DNA from: an uncultured Ruminococcus sp.
GTDB lineage: Bacteria > Bacillota > Clostridia > Oscillospirales > Acutalibacteraceae
Direction of reading: 5' to 3'
Length of the DNA: 64,000 nt
Assembly: GCA_902765855.1 (NCBI GenBank)
Contig: CACXBF010000002.1
Location: 1 to 64,000 of the forward strand
The translations under genes were made by a program, and so were the position numbers. Below are positions 45,064 through 54,115 of this stretch, piece by piece (position 1 is the first letter of the stretch; each line of letters starts with the position of its first letter). Below the pieces are notes generated by a model. The model saw nothing but the letters and a program-made list of their open reading frames with translations. It was not told where the DNA came from and searched no databases.

Positions 45064-45107
45064 AAAAGCATAATCCCTAAAAAGAACTGGGGATTATGCT
45101 TTTTTAT
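45064..45107 (+). terminator. terminator
   Basis: AAAAGCATAATCCC and GGGGATTATGCTTTTTT pair across a short A-rich loop. Confidence 0.8.
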
Positions 45108-45137
45108 GTTCTGAGATTATTCATTATATAATAGTGC

Positions 45138-45166
45138 TTGTAATTTTATATCATTAACAGTATAAT
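45138..45166 (+). promoter_or_regulatory. promoter of the second LytTR two-component system
   Basis: TTGTAA (45138-45143), 17 bases, TATAAT (45161-45166), about 70 bases before the regulator. Confidence 0.6.
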
Positions 45167-45238
45167 TGAATAGATTTACAAATGAAGTATATTACTTATA
45201 TATAATTAGGATTATTAAAATAAAGAGTGTGTTTAAGT

Positions 45239-45934
45239 ATGTTAAAAATAGCATTATGCGATGATGATAAAAAATTTATTGAACTTTTTTCGAGGATGAT
45301 AAAAGACTATACAAAAAATAATTCAGATATTGTGGATACTTTTATAAGTGCTGATGAACTTTTAAAATCAAACACAGATTATAATTTAATTTTTCTTGAT
45401 ATTGATATGCCCAAAATCAACGGAATACAAGCGGCTAAATATTATGAGGAAAATAATACAGCGATTGTATTTGTTACAAATAAAGAAGCTTTAGTTTTTG
45501 AGGCTTATAACGCCACCGATTCCTTTGGATTTATAAGGAAAAACAAATTGAAAGAGGATTTTATAAGCGTTATAAAACGCTTTGAAAAGCATAATCAGCG
45601 TATCAATTTTTTAACCCTTAAAACCAATACTGGGATTATTAAAATAAAATTTTCTGATATTTACTATATAGAAAAATTCATAAACAGTATTATTGTACAT
45701 ACAAAAAATGAAAATTTTAAAGAGAGAAATACCATTTCAGCATTGGAAAATATATTGAAAGATTTTGGTTTTATAAGATGTCATATAGGCTATCTTGTAA
45801 ATCTTGATTATATTAGTTTAATAAGTGATAAAGAACTTTTGCTTTCAAATGGTATGAAAGTGCCTGTAAGCAGAAATAAAATTCAGTTTGTTAAGTCGGA
45901 ATTTCTTAAAAGGAGTGCATTTATCAATGACTAA
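45239..45934 (+). CDS. LytTR-family response regulator
   Basis: 231 residues. Receiver with IALCDDD and phospho-acceptor Asp54 (IFLDIDMP), then FGFIRK in place of the usual K-P switch, as in AgrA-type regulators. A LytTR domain follows (about 128-228: YYIEKFINSIIVHT ... CHIGYLVNLDYI ... VPVSRNK). ATG 45239 is chosen; the ribosome site is weak. It overlaps the kinase by 8 bases. The ABC transporter downstream is the likely target. Confidence 0.88.
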   Translation: MLKIALCDDDKKFIELFSRMIKDYTKNNSDIVDTFISADELLKSNTDYNLIFLDIDMPKINGIQAAKYYEENNTAIVFVTNKEALVFEAYNATDSFGFIRKNKLKEDFISVIKRFEKHNQRINFLTLKTNTGIIKIKFSDIYYIEKFINSIIVHTKNENFKERNTISALENILKDFGFIRCHIGYLVNLDYISLISDKELLLSNGMKVPVSRNKIQFVKSEFLKRSAFIND

Positions 45935-47006
45935 GATTCCTCGTATAATAAAATGGTTGATTCTTTCGATATTGATTTTTGGTGTCGTCTTTGTGACATT
46001 ATATCTCTACGCCGACAAAATTATATATAATAATTTTTTGTACATATCAAGTAATAAGCTCAAGGCTTTAGTCTATACATCGTGGATTTATTTAAGTGTT
46101 TTGATATTGTATCTTATAGACCGCAGGAAAAAAATCAGATATAAAAACCGAAATTATATAGATATGCTGGTATATATAATACTTCCGCTTGTGGCTATTA
46201 TAGTAGTCGGCAAATGCTTTTATGAAGCTTTAGAACCTATGGAACAGAACTATAACAAGATAGATTATTATAAATATGTGCTTATGGCAATGATTATAAG
46301 TTTTTTGATAATTATACCTATTGATACTATTATCAAAAATAGTAAGAAAAAAAGTAAAGAGCTTGTTATGCAAACTGAACAGGAAATGTATAAGAGGCAG
46401 ATAGATGATGCTCGAAAATATATTGAAGAAATTGCGACTATAAAGCATAATATGAAAAATCAGATATTATGTATGTCTGAATTACTTGCAGATGAAAACA
46501 TAAGCGAGACACAGAAATTATGCAAAAATATCGAATCTGAATTAAATAAAACATCTTATGTCTTTAATACGGATAATTTATATCTCAATTCTATTTTAAA
46601 TGTGCTTTATAAAAAAGCTACAGAAAATCATATTGATATAAAGGTTGTTGTAAAAAGCAGTTTTAAGAAAATAAATGGTTCTGATTTAATCTCATTATTG
46701 GGAAATCTTGGTGATAATTCCATTGAATCCTTAGAGACTATATCTCCTGAAAATCGTAATCTTCAAATAGCGATGTCCGAAAAAGGAGCTTATTATATTT
46801 TAACTTTTATGAACTGTATTGAAAAATCAGTTTTAGAAAATAATCATCAGCTATTTTCATCAAAACCTGATAAGCTTTATCATGGGTATGGTATAAAAAC
46901 AGTAAGAAATATCGCTGAAAAATATGATGGAATAGTTAATATATCTGAGGAGGATAAAATATTTAAGGTAAGTGTTATGTTGAAAATACCAAGTATAACA
47001 AAATAA
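45927..47006 (+). CDS. GHKL sensor histidine kinase
   Basis: 359 residues. Four membrane helices (about 8-30, 43-60, 75-95, 115-138), a dimerisation segment with phospho-acceptor His in IKHNMKNQILCM, and a GHKL ATPase with a changed N-box (LGNLGDNSIESLE) and G-box HGYGIKTVRNIAEKYDG. It has a shorter membrane sensor than the first kinase (22971). Such short-sensor kinases often monitor a partner transporter. The start ATG follows AAGGAG. Confidence 0.87.
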   Translation: MTKIPRIIKWLILSILIFGVVFVTLYLYADKIIYNNFLYISSNKLKALVYTSWIYLSVLILYLIDRRKKIRYKNRNYIDMLVYIILPLVAIIVVGKCFYEALEPMEQNYNKIDYYKYVLMAMIISFLIIIPIDTIIKNSKKKSKELVMQTEQEMYKRQIDDARKYIEEIATIKHNMKNQILCMSELLADENISETQKLCKNIESELNKTSYVFNTDNLYLNSILNVLYKKATENHIDIKVVVKSSFKKINGSDLISLLGNLGDNSIESLETISPENRNLQIAMSEKGAYYILTFMNCIEKSVLENNHQLFSSKPDKLYHGYGIKTVRNIAEKYDGIVNISEEDKIFKVSVMLKIPSITK

Positions 47007-47042
47007 GCACCAACTATCACAAAGCTATTTTGTAATAAATTA

Positions 47043-47108
47043 AAAGTTGTTATATTTAAGTTGAAAGGATTAAGTTTTCAATCCGATATACTTAAATATA
47101 ACAGCTTT
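47043..47108 (+). other. long stem-loop between kinase and ABC transporter
   Basis: AAAGTTGTTATATTTAAGT (47043-47061) pairs with ACTTAAATATAACAGCTTT (47090-47108): 19 pairs with one G-U. The loop itself contains a small GGATT/AATCC hairpin. A weak T-tract, ATTTTAT, follows. It may be an intrinsic terminator, or an attenuator or operator controlling the transporter. Confidence 0.5.
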
Positions 47109-47202
47109 ATTTTATATATAAGAAGGTGTTTTTTATGTACAAAATATATTATTGAATTGAAAGAAGATTTAATAAAGTATTATTTGTGAGGTTGGTGGTT
47201 AT

Positions 47203-47871
47203 ATGAAAATATCAGCAAAACATTTATCAAAAACATATAAGCAGGGTAATATTATAGTTGAGGCACTAAAGCCTTGTAATTTTGAAATTAACAATGGAGA
47301 ACAGATTGCAATAACAGGTACAAGCGGTTCTGGAAAATCTACGCTTCTGCATTTACTTGGAGGACTTGAGCAAGCCACTGGTGGAATTATAAGTTATGAC
47401 GATATCAATTTTTCTGAAATGTCGCAAAATCAATGTGATGATTTTCGTATGGAACATATCGGAGTAATTTTTCAATCATTCAATCTTTTGCCTGAACTTA
47501 CTGCATATGAAAATATAATTCTTCCTCTTATGCTTCAAAATAAGAAAATAAATAAGTCATATGTAGATAAAATTATAGACCACCTTGAGCTTAAAGACAG
47601 AATAAATCATCTGCCGGGACAGCTTTCAGGTGGTCAGCAACAAAGAGTAGCAATAGCAAGAGCTTTGATAAATAGACCTTGTCTTTTATTATGTGATGAA
47701 CCTACAGGAAATCTTGATAAAAAGAGTACACAATCGGTAATAGACCTTTTGTTTGAAATGTCAAAAGAATTTTCAGTTACGCTTCTTGTAGTAACTCACG
47801 ATGAAAATATAGCGAAAAGATTTTCAAGGATTATGACAATAAGTGATGGCATTTTGGGCGGTGATATATAA
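47203..47871 (+). CDS. ABC transporter ATP-binding protein (LolD/MacB/BceA type)
   Basis: 222 residues. Walker A GTSGSGKS, Q-loop FQSFNLLPELTAYEN, signature LSGGQQQRVAIARAL, Walker B LLLCDEPTGNLD, switch VTHD. It energises the FtsX-type permease encoded next, whose start overlaps its stop by one base. The type acts by mechanotransmission, often in antimicrobial-peptide resistance or lipoprotein handling. Confidence 0.93.
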   Translation: MKISAKHLSKTYKQGNIIVEALKPCNFEINNGEQIAITGTSGSGKSTLLHLLGGLEQATGGIISYDDINFSEMSQNQCDDFRMEHIGVIFQSFNLLPELTAYENIILPLMLQNKKINKSYVDKIIDHLELKDRINHLPGQLSGGQQQRVAIARALINRPCLLLCDEPTGNLDKKSTQSVIDLLFEMSKEFSVTLLVVTHDENIAKRFSRIMTISDGILGGDI

Positions 47872-50369
47872 TGAAAAGCTATTTATATCTTACTAAAAAG
47901 TACATAAAATCATATCCGAAACGATGTATAGGCATAGTTTTATGTATATCATTATTCTTGTTTGCTTTTCTTACTATTCTTTGGTACAGTGATAGTTTTA
48001 AATATACTATTGTAGAAAGTGCAAAAATAAAAAATGGTTTATATGAATATATTGGATTTAATGTAGATAAGTTTACGGTATCTGAAAATGAAAGTACACT
48101 TATTGATGAAGGAAACGGTATTCTAAAAGGGCTTTGGAAAATTTACGATAATCAAAATGATATTTGGATTGGTGATGCAAATGAGAATGTATACAAACTT
48201 TTACCGCTTGAATTTATATCAGGAGAAATGCCAAAATCAGCAAATGAAGTTGCAATAGAAAAGAGTACATATGATAAGCTTAATTTAAGTAGTGAAATAG
48301 GTGATACAGTAGAATTTACAATTAAAAATTCGGACGGAAAATCAGAAAAGAAAAGCTTTATTTTAACTGGAATCACAAAAAATTTTTCCAATAAATTAAA
48401 GAATTTGAATGATGAAACAAAAGATATTTTAATACCTTCAATATTAACAGTAAATCAAGATGTTACTCCCAACTATATTCATATATTCGCAAAGGAAGAT
48501 TCTTATGTATCAAGAAATCTTAATACGGAGTATTATTACTTTAATGACAGCAAAATTGAGTATACTTCAAATTTAAAAGCAAGCGGTTTAATTTTAAATT
48601 CAATGTCTTTATTCTTTGTTTTTACTACTATTATGGGAATTATATCTGTTTATGTATATTTCTTTAAAGAGCAGGAGCAATATTTAAATTCACTTAGATG
48701 TATAGGATTTTCAAAAAGGAAATCAAGAAGATTTTTGTTTATTCAAAGCTTAATAATATGGTTAAGTGCTTTAACTATTGCGGTCATTGCATCTATAATT
48801 GTACTCTGGTTATTACAGTTTATATCGTCGTTTTCATCTAAGCAGATGTTCATAAATTTGAATCTTGTAAGCTTAATATCTACCGCATTGCTTGGAATAT
48901 TAGTAATTGTTATTTCGTTTAATATTTTGCTTGGTCGTTTTTATAGAAATACTCCGTTGAGAGAAGCAATTTACACACCAAGAAAGGCAAGAAAATCACA
49001 GACAAATATTAAAAAATGCTGGCATAAGGCTTATGGCAGAAGATACAGACTTCAAAATATAACCTGTATTATGATTATATTTTTCTGCGTTGGAATGTCT
49101 ATATTCGGTTCTTTTGTACCACTGTTTGCCGCAAGAGGTTCAACATTTTACGACCCGGAAGGTTTTCCGAATAATGCGGATTACTTTGTACATACATTAG
49201 GTGGAGGAAGTAGCAACGAATATTATATAGATTTTCCTATTGGTAGCGGAATAAATCATAAAATGGCAGATAGAATTATTTCTGATGATAGGGTAAAGGT
49301 TATAGACGCCTCATCTTCAGAGCTTTTCAGGGTACTTTATCTTACTTCTAAAAATCCTGAAAATAAATTACTACATAAATATGCTGTTGAATTGCGTCCT
49401 CCGGAATATAATTTCGTATTTAACAATAGTAAAAAAGATGAAATAATTAAACTTGCAGGAGGAAATAATAACGGTACAGACCAATTATTATGTATGTCTA
49501 TTTTGTGTCGATCATACGACTCACTGATAGATAGCGAATTTAAGTTTGTTGATGGCAAGCTTGATGAGAAAGGCTATAAAAATGGAATAGAAGTAATAGC
49601 ACCTGATGATTTATGTTCTATTGGCGATGAATTTACTATGATTATTCCAATTCCTGATAAAGATGCAACTGAAAGAGATATAAATGAACATATAAAATTT
49701 GAGGTCGCTAAGGTTAAAGTTGCCGCAACATATTCTAAAGAGCAATGTGACAGCGATAGAATTATTATATCTACGGAATATATTTTTTCAGTTTATCCAA
49801 GTATGAATTATGATAATCTACTTTTGAAAAATCTTGCACCTGATGATAAAAATTGGACAGAAGAACTTGAACAAAATCTTGATACGCTTAATTCGGCCTC
49901 GTTAAAAACAAAATACTATAATTTTGCAGAAATGCGGAGGGAATTTTATGACCAAGTGAATTTAGAAACATTACAAATTATTGTTAGTGTATTTATATTC
50001 ATAGTAATAATTTTAATAGCGATTGTTTTTTCGAGTTATATTCAGGTTTGCTCAAATCTTAAAAGCTATATTATGATGAGAGCGATAGGAGCGAGAATAG
50101 AAACCGTACAAAAATTGATTATCAATGAAATAAATCGTACATTGACTACCGGAATTATATTAGGAACTATTTTGGGTAGTGCAATAGTAGCATTTTTCTC
50201 TATATTTGGTAGAAATATCAAATTATGGGATATATATCTTTTCTATGTCGCACCCGTTTTTGTAGCAACTGTAATATTACTCTATTCCGGAAGTAGAATA
50301 GCAGTAAAACGAGCAGTTCGTTCTATTATTAATCAGAATATAATTGAAAAGCTGAATACTGTAGAATAA
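47871..50369 (+). CDS. FtsX-like ABC transporter permease
   Basis: 832 residues. A helix near 18-38, a large extracellular region (about 40-240), a core three-helix FtsX module (about 245-365), a second helix (about 400-420), a second extracellular domain (about 425-700) and three C-terminal helices (about 705-815). The two-module layout resembles MacB-like/BceB-like exporters with two FtsX domains. The function is probably defence against a peptide antibiotic or export. The LytTR pair upstream is the likely regulator. Confidence 0.85.
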   Translation: MKSYLYLTKKYIKSYPKRCIGIVLCISLFLFAFLTILWYSDSFKYTIVESAKIKNGLYEYIGFNVDKFTVSENESTLIDEGNGILKGLWKIYDNQNDIWIGDANENVYKLLPLEFISGEMPKSANEVAIEKSTYDKLNLSSEIGDTVEFTIKNSDGKSEKKSFILTGITKNFSNKLKNLNDETKDILIPSILTVNQDVTPNYIHIFAKEDSYVSRNLNTEYYYFNDSKIEYTSNLKASGLILNSMSLFFVFTTIMGIISVYVYFFKEQEQYLNSLRCIGFSKRKSRRFLFIQSLIIWLSALTIAVIASIIVLWLLQFISSFSSKQMFINLNLVSLISTALLGILVIVISFNILLGRFYRNTPLREAIYTPRKARKSQTNIKKCWHKAYGRRYRLQNITCIMIIFFCVGMSIFGSFVPLFAARGSTFYDPEGFPNNADYFVHTLGGGSSNEYYIDFPIGSGINHKMADRIISDDRVKVIDASSSELFRVLYLTSKNPENKLLHKYAVELRPPEYNFVFNNSKKDEIIKLAGGNNNGTDQLLCMSILCRSYDSLIDSEFKFVDGKLDEKGYKNGIEVIAPDDLCSIGDEFTMIIPIPDKDATERDINEHIKFEVAKVKVAATYSKEQCDSDRIIISTEYIFSVYPSMNYDNLLLKNLAPDDKNWTEELEQNLDTLNSASLKTKYYNFAEMRREFYDQVNLETLQIIVSVFIFIVIILIAIVFSSYIQVCSNLKSYIMMRAIGARIETVQKLIINEINRTLTTGIILGTILGSAIVAFFSIFGRNIKLWDIYLFYVAPVFVATVILLYSGSRIAVKRAVRSIINQNIIEKLNTVE

Positions 50370-50446
50370 ATTGAAAAAATTTTTATTTTATATGAAATTT
50401 TAAGGTTTATCTAAGGTTCGGCAGATAGAATGTATTCATAGCAAAT

Positions 50447-50610
50447 GAGCTGTGAATATAAAAATAACTCGGCTATACATAAGAGTTGATGCCATAGCAA
50501 TAGTTATGGCTGAGCCAACGACTCTATGTTCGTGACAATAGCCCCACAGCATTATATATAATAGATTACTAGGGCACAGTCTAAATTGGCGGACTGTGCC
50601 TTAGACAATT
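50447..50610 (+). promoter_or_regulatory. probable guanidine-IV (mepA-type) riboswitch with terminator
   Basis: Nested helices form one extended hairpin: GCTGTG/CACAGC (50449-50454/50545-50550), GGCTAT/ATAGCC (near 50471/50538), AGAGTTG/CGACTCT, and GCCATA/TATGGC at the tip. A terminator follows: CTAGGGCACAGTC/GACTGTGCCTTAG (50569-50604) with a T-run. Its loop TTGGC (50586-50590) is exactly complementary to GCCAA (50514-50518) in the internal loop of the first hairpin. This loop-loop pairing, the position and the downstream MATE gene match the guanidine-IV class, a transcription-on switch first called the mepA motif. The class assignment is inferred from memory of its layout. Confidence 0.68.
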
Positions 50611-50687
50611 TTATGGGAAATTTGCAAATCCTGAGTTTAATGTTATAATGAAAACAGTTTTATATATGATTTGGGAGAATAGTTGAA

Positions 50688-52040
50688 ATGCAAAGAAATT
50701 TAACCAAAGGTCCAATAACAATAAATATCTTGCTTTTTGCTTTGCCTTTAATGTTTGGAAATCTATTACAGCAAATGTATAATATTGCTGATACATGGGT
50801 TGTTGGCAGATATTTAGGTTCAGACGCTTTGGCGGCAGTAGGCTCATCATATACCCTTATGACTTTTTTAACCTCAATAATCATTGGGCTTTGTATGGGG
50901 AGTGGAGCGGCTATTTCTATGCAGTATGGGAGCGGAGATAGCAAGAAAATGCGTCAAAGTGTTTTTATGTCATTTTGCTTGATTGCGGGAATGTCTATTG
51001 TTCTGAATATTATCGTATATATTGGTATGGATTTTATACTTTGGGCTTTGCAAATTCCGAATGAAATTCAGGCTATGATGAGAGATTATCTTGAAATAAT
51101 CTTTTTGGGTATTACGGCAACATTTCTATATAATTACTTTGCAAATTTGCTTAGAGCGATTGGAAACTCCGTTGTTCCGTTGCTATTTCTTGCGGTTTCC
51201 GCTATATTGAATGTTGTGTTAGATTTGTTATGTGTTCTTGTATTTAACTGGGGAGTTAAGGGTGCGGCAATAGCAACGGTCTTTTCGGAGTTTATTTCTG
51301 CAATAGGTATAGCTATATATACTTTCAAGAAATTTAAACAACTTATTCCTAAAAAAGAGGATATGAACTGGAATAGAAATAATCTTTCTGCTATATTAAA
51401 TCTTTCGGTTATGACGAGCTTGCAACAGTCAATTATGAATTTTGGAATTCTGATGGTGCAAGGACTTGTAAATAGCTTTGGAACAGTAATTATGGCGGCT
51501 TTTGCGGCGGCTGTAAAGATAGATTCCTTTGCATATATGCCTGTACAGGATTTCGGGAATGCTTTTTCTACATATGTTGCTCAGAATTATGGTGCCGGCA
51601 AACAAAAACGGATTCGCAAGGGAATAAAAAGTGCCTTTGTTACTTCAGCAATTTTCTGTGCTATAATAAGTTTGTTGGTAATAGTTTTTGCAGAACCGCT
51701 TATGTGTATATTTATAAATCCTGAGGAAACAGAAATTATTTCAGCTGGTGTTGTATATTTGTGCATAGAGGGTTCGTGCTATATTGGAATTGGAATACTA
51801 TTTTTACTATATGGCTATTATCGTGCAGTAAATAAGCCATTTATGTCGGTGGTGCTTACAGTAATTTCATTAGGCACAAGAGTTCTTTTGGCATATATTC
51901 TTTCGGCAATTCCTGCGATAGGCGTTATAGGGATTTGGGTATCTGTACCTATTGGTTGGGCATTAGCGGATATGACAGGAGTAGTATATTACTTTCTGAA
52001 ATCTAAAAAACAGCTTGAGATGATTAAAAATAATGAGTAA
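50688..52040 (+). CDS. MATE family multidrug/guanidinium exporter (MepA-like)
   Basis: 450 residues with twelve membrane helices. The N-terminal GPITINILLFALPLMFGNLLQQMYNIADTWVVGR signature is split here as LLFALPLMFGNLLQQ and IADTWVVGRYLGSDA, typical of NorM/MepA MATE proteins. It probably exports cationic compounds by Na+ or H+ antiport. The riboswitch-like leader suggests guanidine as inducer and maybe substrate. The start ATG is behind GGGAGA. Confidence 0.9.
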   Translation: MQRNLTKGPITINILLFALPLMFGNLLQQMYNIADTWVVGRYLGSDALAAVGSSYTLMTFLTSIIIGLCMGSGAAISMQYGSGDSKKMRQSVFMSFCLIAGMSIVLNIIVYIGMDFILWALQIPNEIQAMMRDYLEIIFLGITATFLYNYFANLLRAIGNSVVPLLFLAVSAILNVVLDLLCVLVFNWGVKGAAIATVFSEFISAIGIAIYTFKKFKQLIPKKEDMNWNRNNLSAILNLSVMTSLQQSIMNFGILMVQGLVNSFGTVIMAAFAAAVKIDSFAYMPVQDFGNAFSTYVAQNYGAGKQKRIRKGIKSAFVTSAIFCAIISLLVIVFAEPLMCIFINPEETEIISAGVVYLCIEGSCYIGIGILFLLYGYYRAVNKPFMSVVLTVISLGTRVLLAYILSAIPAIGVIGIWVSVPIGWALADMTGVVYYFLKSKKQLEMIKNNE

Positions 52041-52089
52041 GAGTTTTATATAATAAAAAATTCTTCTTTTTAAGAAAGTAACTATCTGA

Positions 52090-52122
52090 GGGGGCGAACA
52101 TAGTTCGCTCCTTTATTTTTTA
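52090..52122 (+). terminator. terminator after the MATE gene
   Basis: GGGGGCGAAC-ATA-GTTCGCTCC followed by TTTATTTTTT. Confidence 0.8.
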
Positions 52123-52209
52123 GTTTGGTATAAAATAGAAATAATATTTATAAAATATTTTTACAGATTATAGTCAAGTAGTGTATAATGATTGTAATAG
52201 GTGTTTATA

Positions 52210-52686
52210 TTGAGTGAACTATTTGAAAAATATATAGCTAATTTTTACGAACAGCCTTGTCCTGCTTGTGGTGAGTATTGTATAAGTTATAAACAACGAA
52301 GTTCGGCAACTGCTATTGGTTTAGATACGGTTACGAATTGCCCTAAGTGCGGAAAAGAATTGTTGATATATTATAGTACATATACCAATATCATAAGGGC
52401 TGTATTATATTCCTCAATATTTTTACTTATAGCTTTATCTTTGGCTATCTCAGATTTAGATAGACTTTTGAATATAGCTGATTCCTTAATAATTGCTAAC
52501 ATAGGAATTCGTAGAGCAGTTTATATTCCTTTTTCTGTAATTGATATTAGCGATGAGGTTAAATTGAGATATTACAAAAAGGCTCGATATACAAGACTGG
52601 TTGTTTTTTGTGTTGCGATTCTAATTATATTTATAATATATTATAATACTGTATATTTAACTTTATCAAAAGGATTTTATATATGA
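52210..52686 (+). CDS. zinc-ribbon membrane protein of unknown function
   Basis: About 158 residues. Two CxxC knuckles near the N-terminus (CPACGEYC; CPKCGKEL) form a zinc ribbon, followed by two membrane helices (about 60-80 and 128-150) around a polar loop. TTG 52210 is chosen because TAGGTG lies 6 bases before it. It resembles many uncharacterised clostridial membrane proteins with N-terminal zinc ribbons. No function is offered. Confidence 0.65.
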   Translation: MSELFEKYIANFYEQPCPACGEYCISYKQRSSATAIGLDTVTNCPKCGKELLIYYSTYTNIIRAVLYSSIFLLIALSLAISDLDRLLNIADSLIIANIGIRRAVYIPFSVIDISDEVKLRYYKKARYTRLVVFCVAILIIFIIYYNTVYLTLSKGFYI

Positions 52687-52715
52687 TTTATAAGAATAAA
52701 AGAAAGGTTGATTGT

Positions 52716-52781
52716 ATGAAAAGTGAAGATAAACCAAATGGGGAAGAAATAAGTGAAATAATGAAGAAAATAAAAGATTAG
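52716..52781 (+). CDS. possible 21-residue peptide
   Basis: ATG at 52716 behind GAAAGG encodes a charged peptide of 21 residues (SEDKPNGEEISEIMKKIKD after MK). A longer start at 52683 overlaps the previous stop (ATGA) and would give 32 residues. It may be a small regulatory peptide of the same operon, or chance. Confidence 0.35.
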   Translation: MKSEDKPNGEEISEIMKKIKD

Positions 52782-52864
52782 TTAAGGTTTGATAAAAAAT
52801 TTAAAAGCTTTTTAAATGAATTTAATATAATTTATAATTATATATTATTTTAAGTAAAAATTGA

Positions 52865-52905
52865 ATTGCACAGGCTTGGTTTTAATTGGCCTGTGCAATA
52901 TTTTT
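52865..52905 (+). terminator. strong terminator before lrgA
   Basis: TTGCACAGGC pairs with GCCTGTGCAA across TTGGTTTTAATTG and is followed by TATTTTTAT. Confidence 0.8.
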
Positions 52906-52987
52906 ATGCCTATTTTGTAAAAGTAGCTTATATAAATCAACCTATAATGGTGATTATATATAAAATAGAGAAATTATTTTATCTGCA

Positions 52988-53014
52988 TTGACAAGGACTT
53001 TATTTGAGTATAGA
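52988..53014 (+). promoter_or_regulatory. promoter of lrgAB
   Basis: TTGACA (52988-52993) with TATAGA (53009-53014) after 15 bases. A TAGACT at 53011 with 17 bases is the alternative. The GntR-type operator follows directly. Confidence 0.55.
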
Positions 53015-53016
53015 CT

Positions 53017-53033
53017 AATTGGTAGTACCAATT
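53017..53033 (+). promoter_or_regulatory. GntR/FadR-type operator
   Basis: AATTGGTA-G-TACCAATT is a perfect 17-base palindrome lying between the -10 region and the ribosome site of lrgA. It contains TGGTAGTACCA, which fits the TNGTNNNACNA consensus of FadR-subfamily GntR regulators. The regulator gene is the third of this operon. Confidence 0.72.
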
Positions 53034-53046
53034 TAGGAGGAGAATA

Positions 53047-53409
53047 ATGAAATATTTAAAGCAATTCGGGATAATTATTATCATTTCTTTTATAGGCGAA
53101 CTTATGAATATGTTCATACCTTTGCCTATTCCTGCAAGCATATGGGGACTTGTACTTATGTTCCTATGCTTAAAGCTTCATATTATTAAGCCAGAAGATG
53201 TCAGAGAAACAGCAAAATTACTTATAGAAATTATGCCGATTATGTTTATTCCGGCAGCGGTTGGCTTGGTTGAATCGTGGGGGTCTATACAATCAAATCT
53301 ATTGGCTTATGCTGTAATAACTGTTATATCTACAATTATTGTTATGGCAGTTTCGGGTATCGTAACACAGGTTATTATAAGAATGGACAGAAAGAAGAAA
53401 AAAGTATGA
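53047..53409 (+). CDS. lrgA: LrgA/CidA family membrane protein
   Basis: 120 residues with four membrane helices and the LrgA motif FIGELMNMFIPLPIPASIWGLVLMFLCL. In Bacillus and Streptococcus the LrgAB/PftAB type transports pyruvate; older work links it to autolysis control. The start ATG follows AGGAGG. It overlaps lrgB (ATGA). Confidence 0.9.
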   Translation: MKYLKQFGIIIIISFIGELMNMFIPLPIPASIWGLVLMFLCLKLHIIKPEDVRETAKLLIEIMPIMFIPAAVGLVESWGSIQSNLLAYAVITVISTIIVMAVSGIVTQVIIRMDRKKKKV

Positions 53410-54101
53410 ATGATTATTTTCAGAATTCAGTATTTTTTGGTGTTGCAGTAAGCTTACTTGCTTATGGTTTGGGAGTTGTGCTGAATAAAAAAACAAAGCT
53501 TGCTATTTTAAATCCGCTTTTAATTTCGATTGTTGTAACTATTCTTGTTATTACTTTAGGCCACATAGATTATGATACTTATAATTATGGAGCAAAGTAT
53601 CTTAGCTATCTGTTGACACCTGCAACAGTTTGTCTTGCTGTTCCGCTTTATGAAAAGCTTGAACTTTTGAAGAAAAACATCAAGGCGGTTATTGCTGGAA
53701 TCGGTACCGGAGTAATTACATCATTGCTTAGTGTAGCTGTTATGGCGGTTTTCTTTAGTCTTAGCCACGAGGAATATGTAACCTTCTTGCCTAAATCTAT
53801 TACAACAGCTATTGGTATGGGCGTTTCTGATGAATTGGGCGGCTATGTTAACCTTACAGTTGCTGTTATTATTGTCACAGGGATTATAGGCAATATTATG
53901 GGCAAGTTTGTATGCAAAATTTTTCATATTACAGAACCTATCGCAGTGGGAATTGCATTCGGAACATCATCACACGCAATGGGTACATCAAAGGCTATGG
54001 AAATCGGTGAAGTTGAGGGTGCTATGAGCAGTCTTTCGATTGTTGTATCAGGTATTCTTACTGTAATAGGAGCATCTGTATTTTCTATGTTTCTGAAATA
54101 A
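53406..54101 (+). CDS. lrgB: LrgB family membrane protein
   Basis: 231 residues with about seven helices. LrgB signatures include PATVCLAVPLYEKLELLKKN, PKSITTAIGMGVSDELGG and GTSSHAMGTSKAMEIGEVEGAMS. It is the partner of LrgA in the proposed pyruvate carrier. ATG 53406 is chosen by the 4-base coupling with lrgA; the longer frame upstream runs through lrgA. Confidence 0.92.
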   Translation: MNDYFQNSVFFGVAVSLLAYGLGVVLNKKTKLAILNPLLISIVVTILVITLGHIDYDTYNYGAKYLSYLLTPATVCLAVPLYEKLELLKKNIKAVIAGIGTGVITSLLSVAVMAVFFSLSHEEYVTFLPKSITTAIGMGVSDELGGYVNLTVAVIIVTGIIGNIMGKFVCKIFHITEPIAVGIAFGTSSHAMGTSKAMEIGEVEGAMSSLSIVVSGILTVIGASVFSMFLK

Positions 54102-54115
54102 ATGGGGTGAAATGC

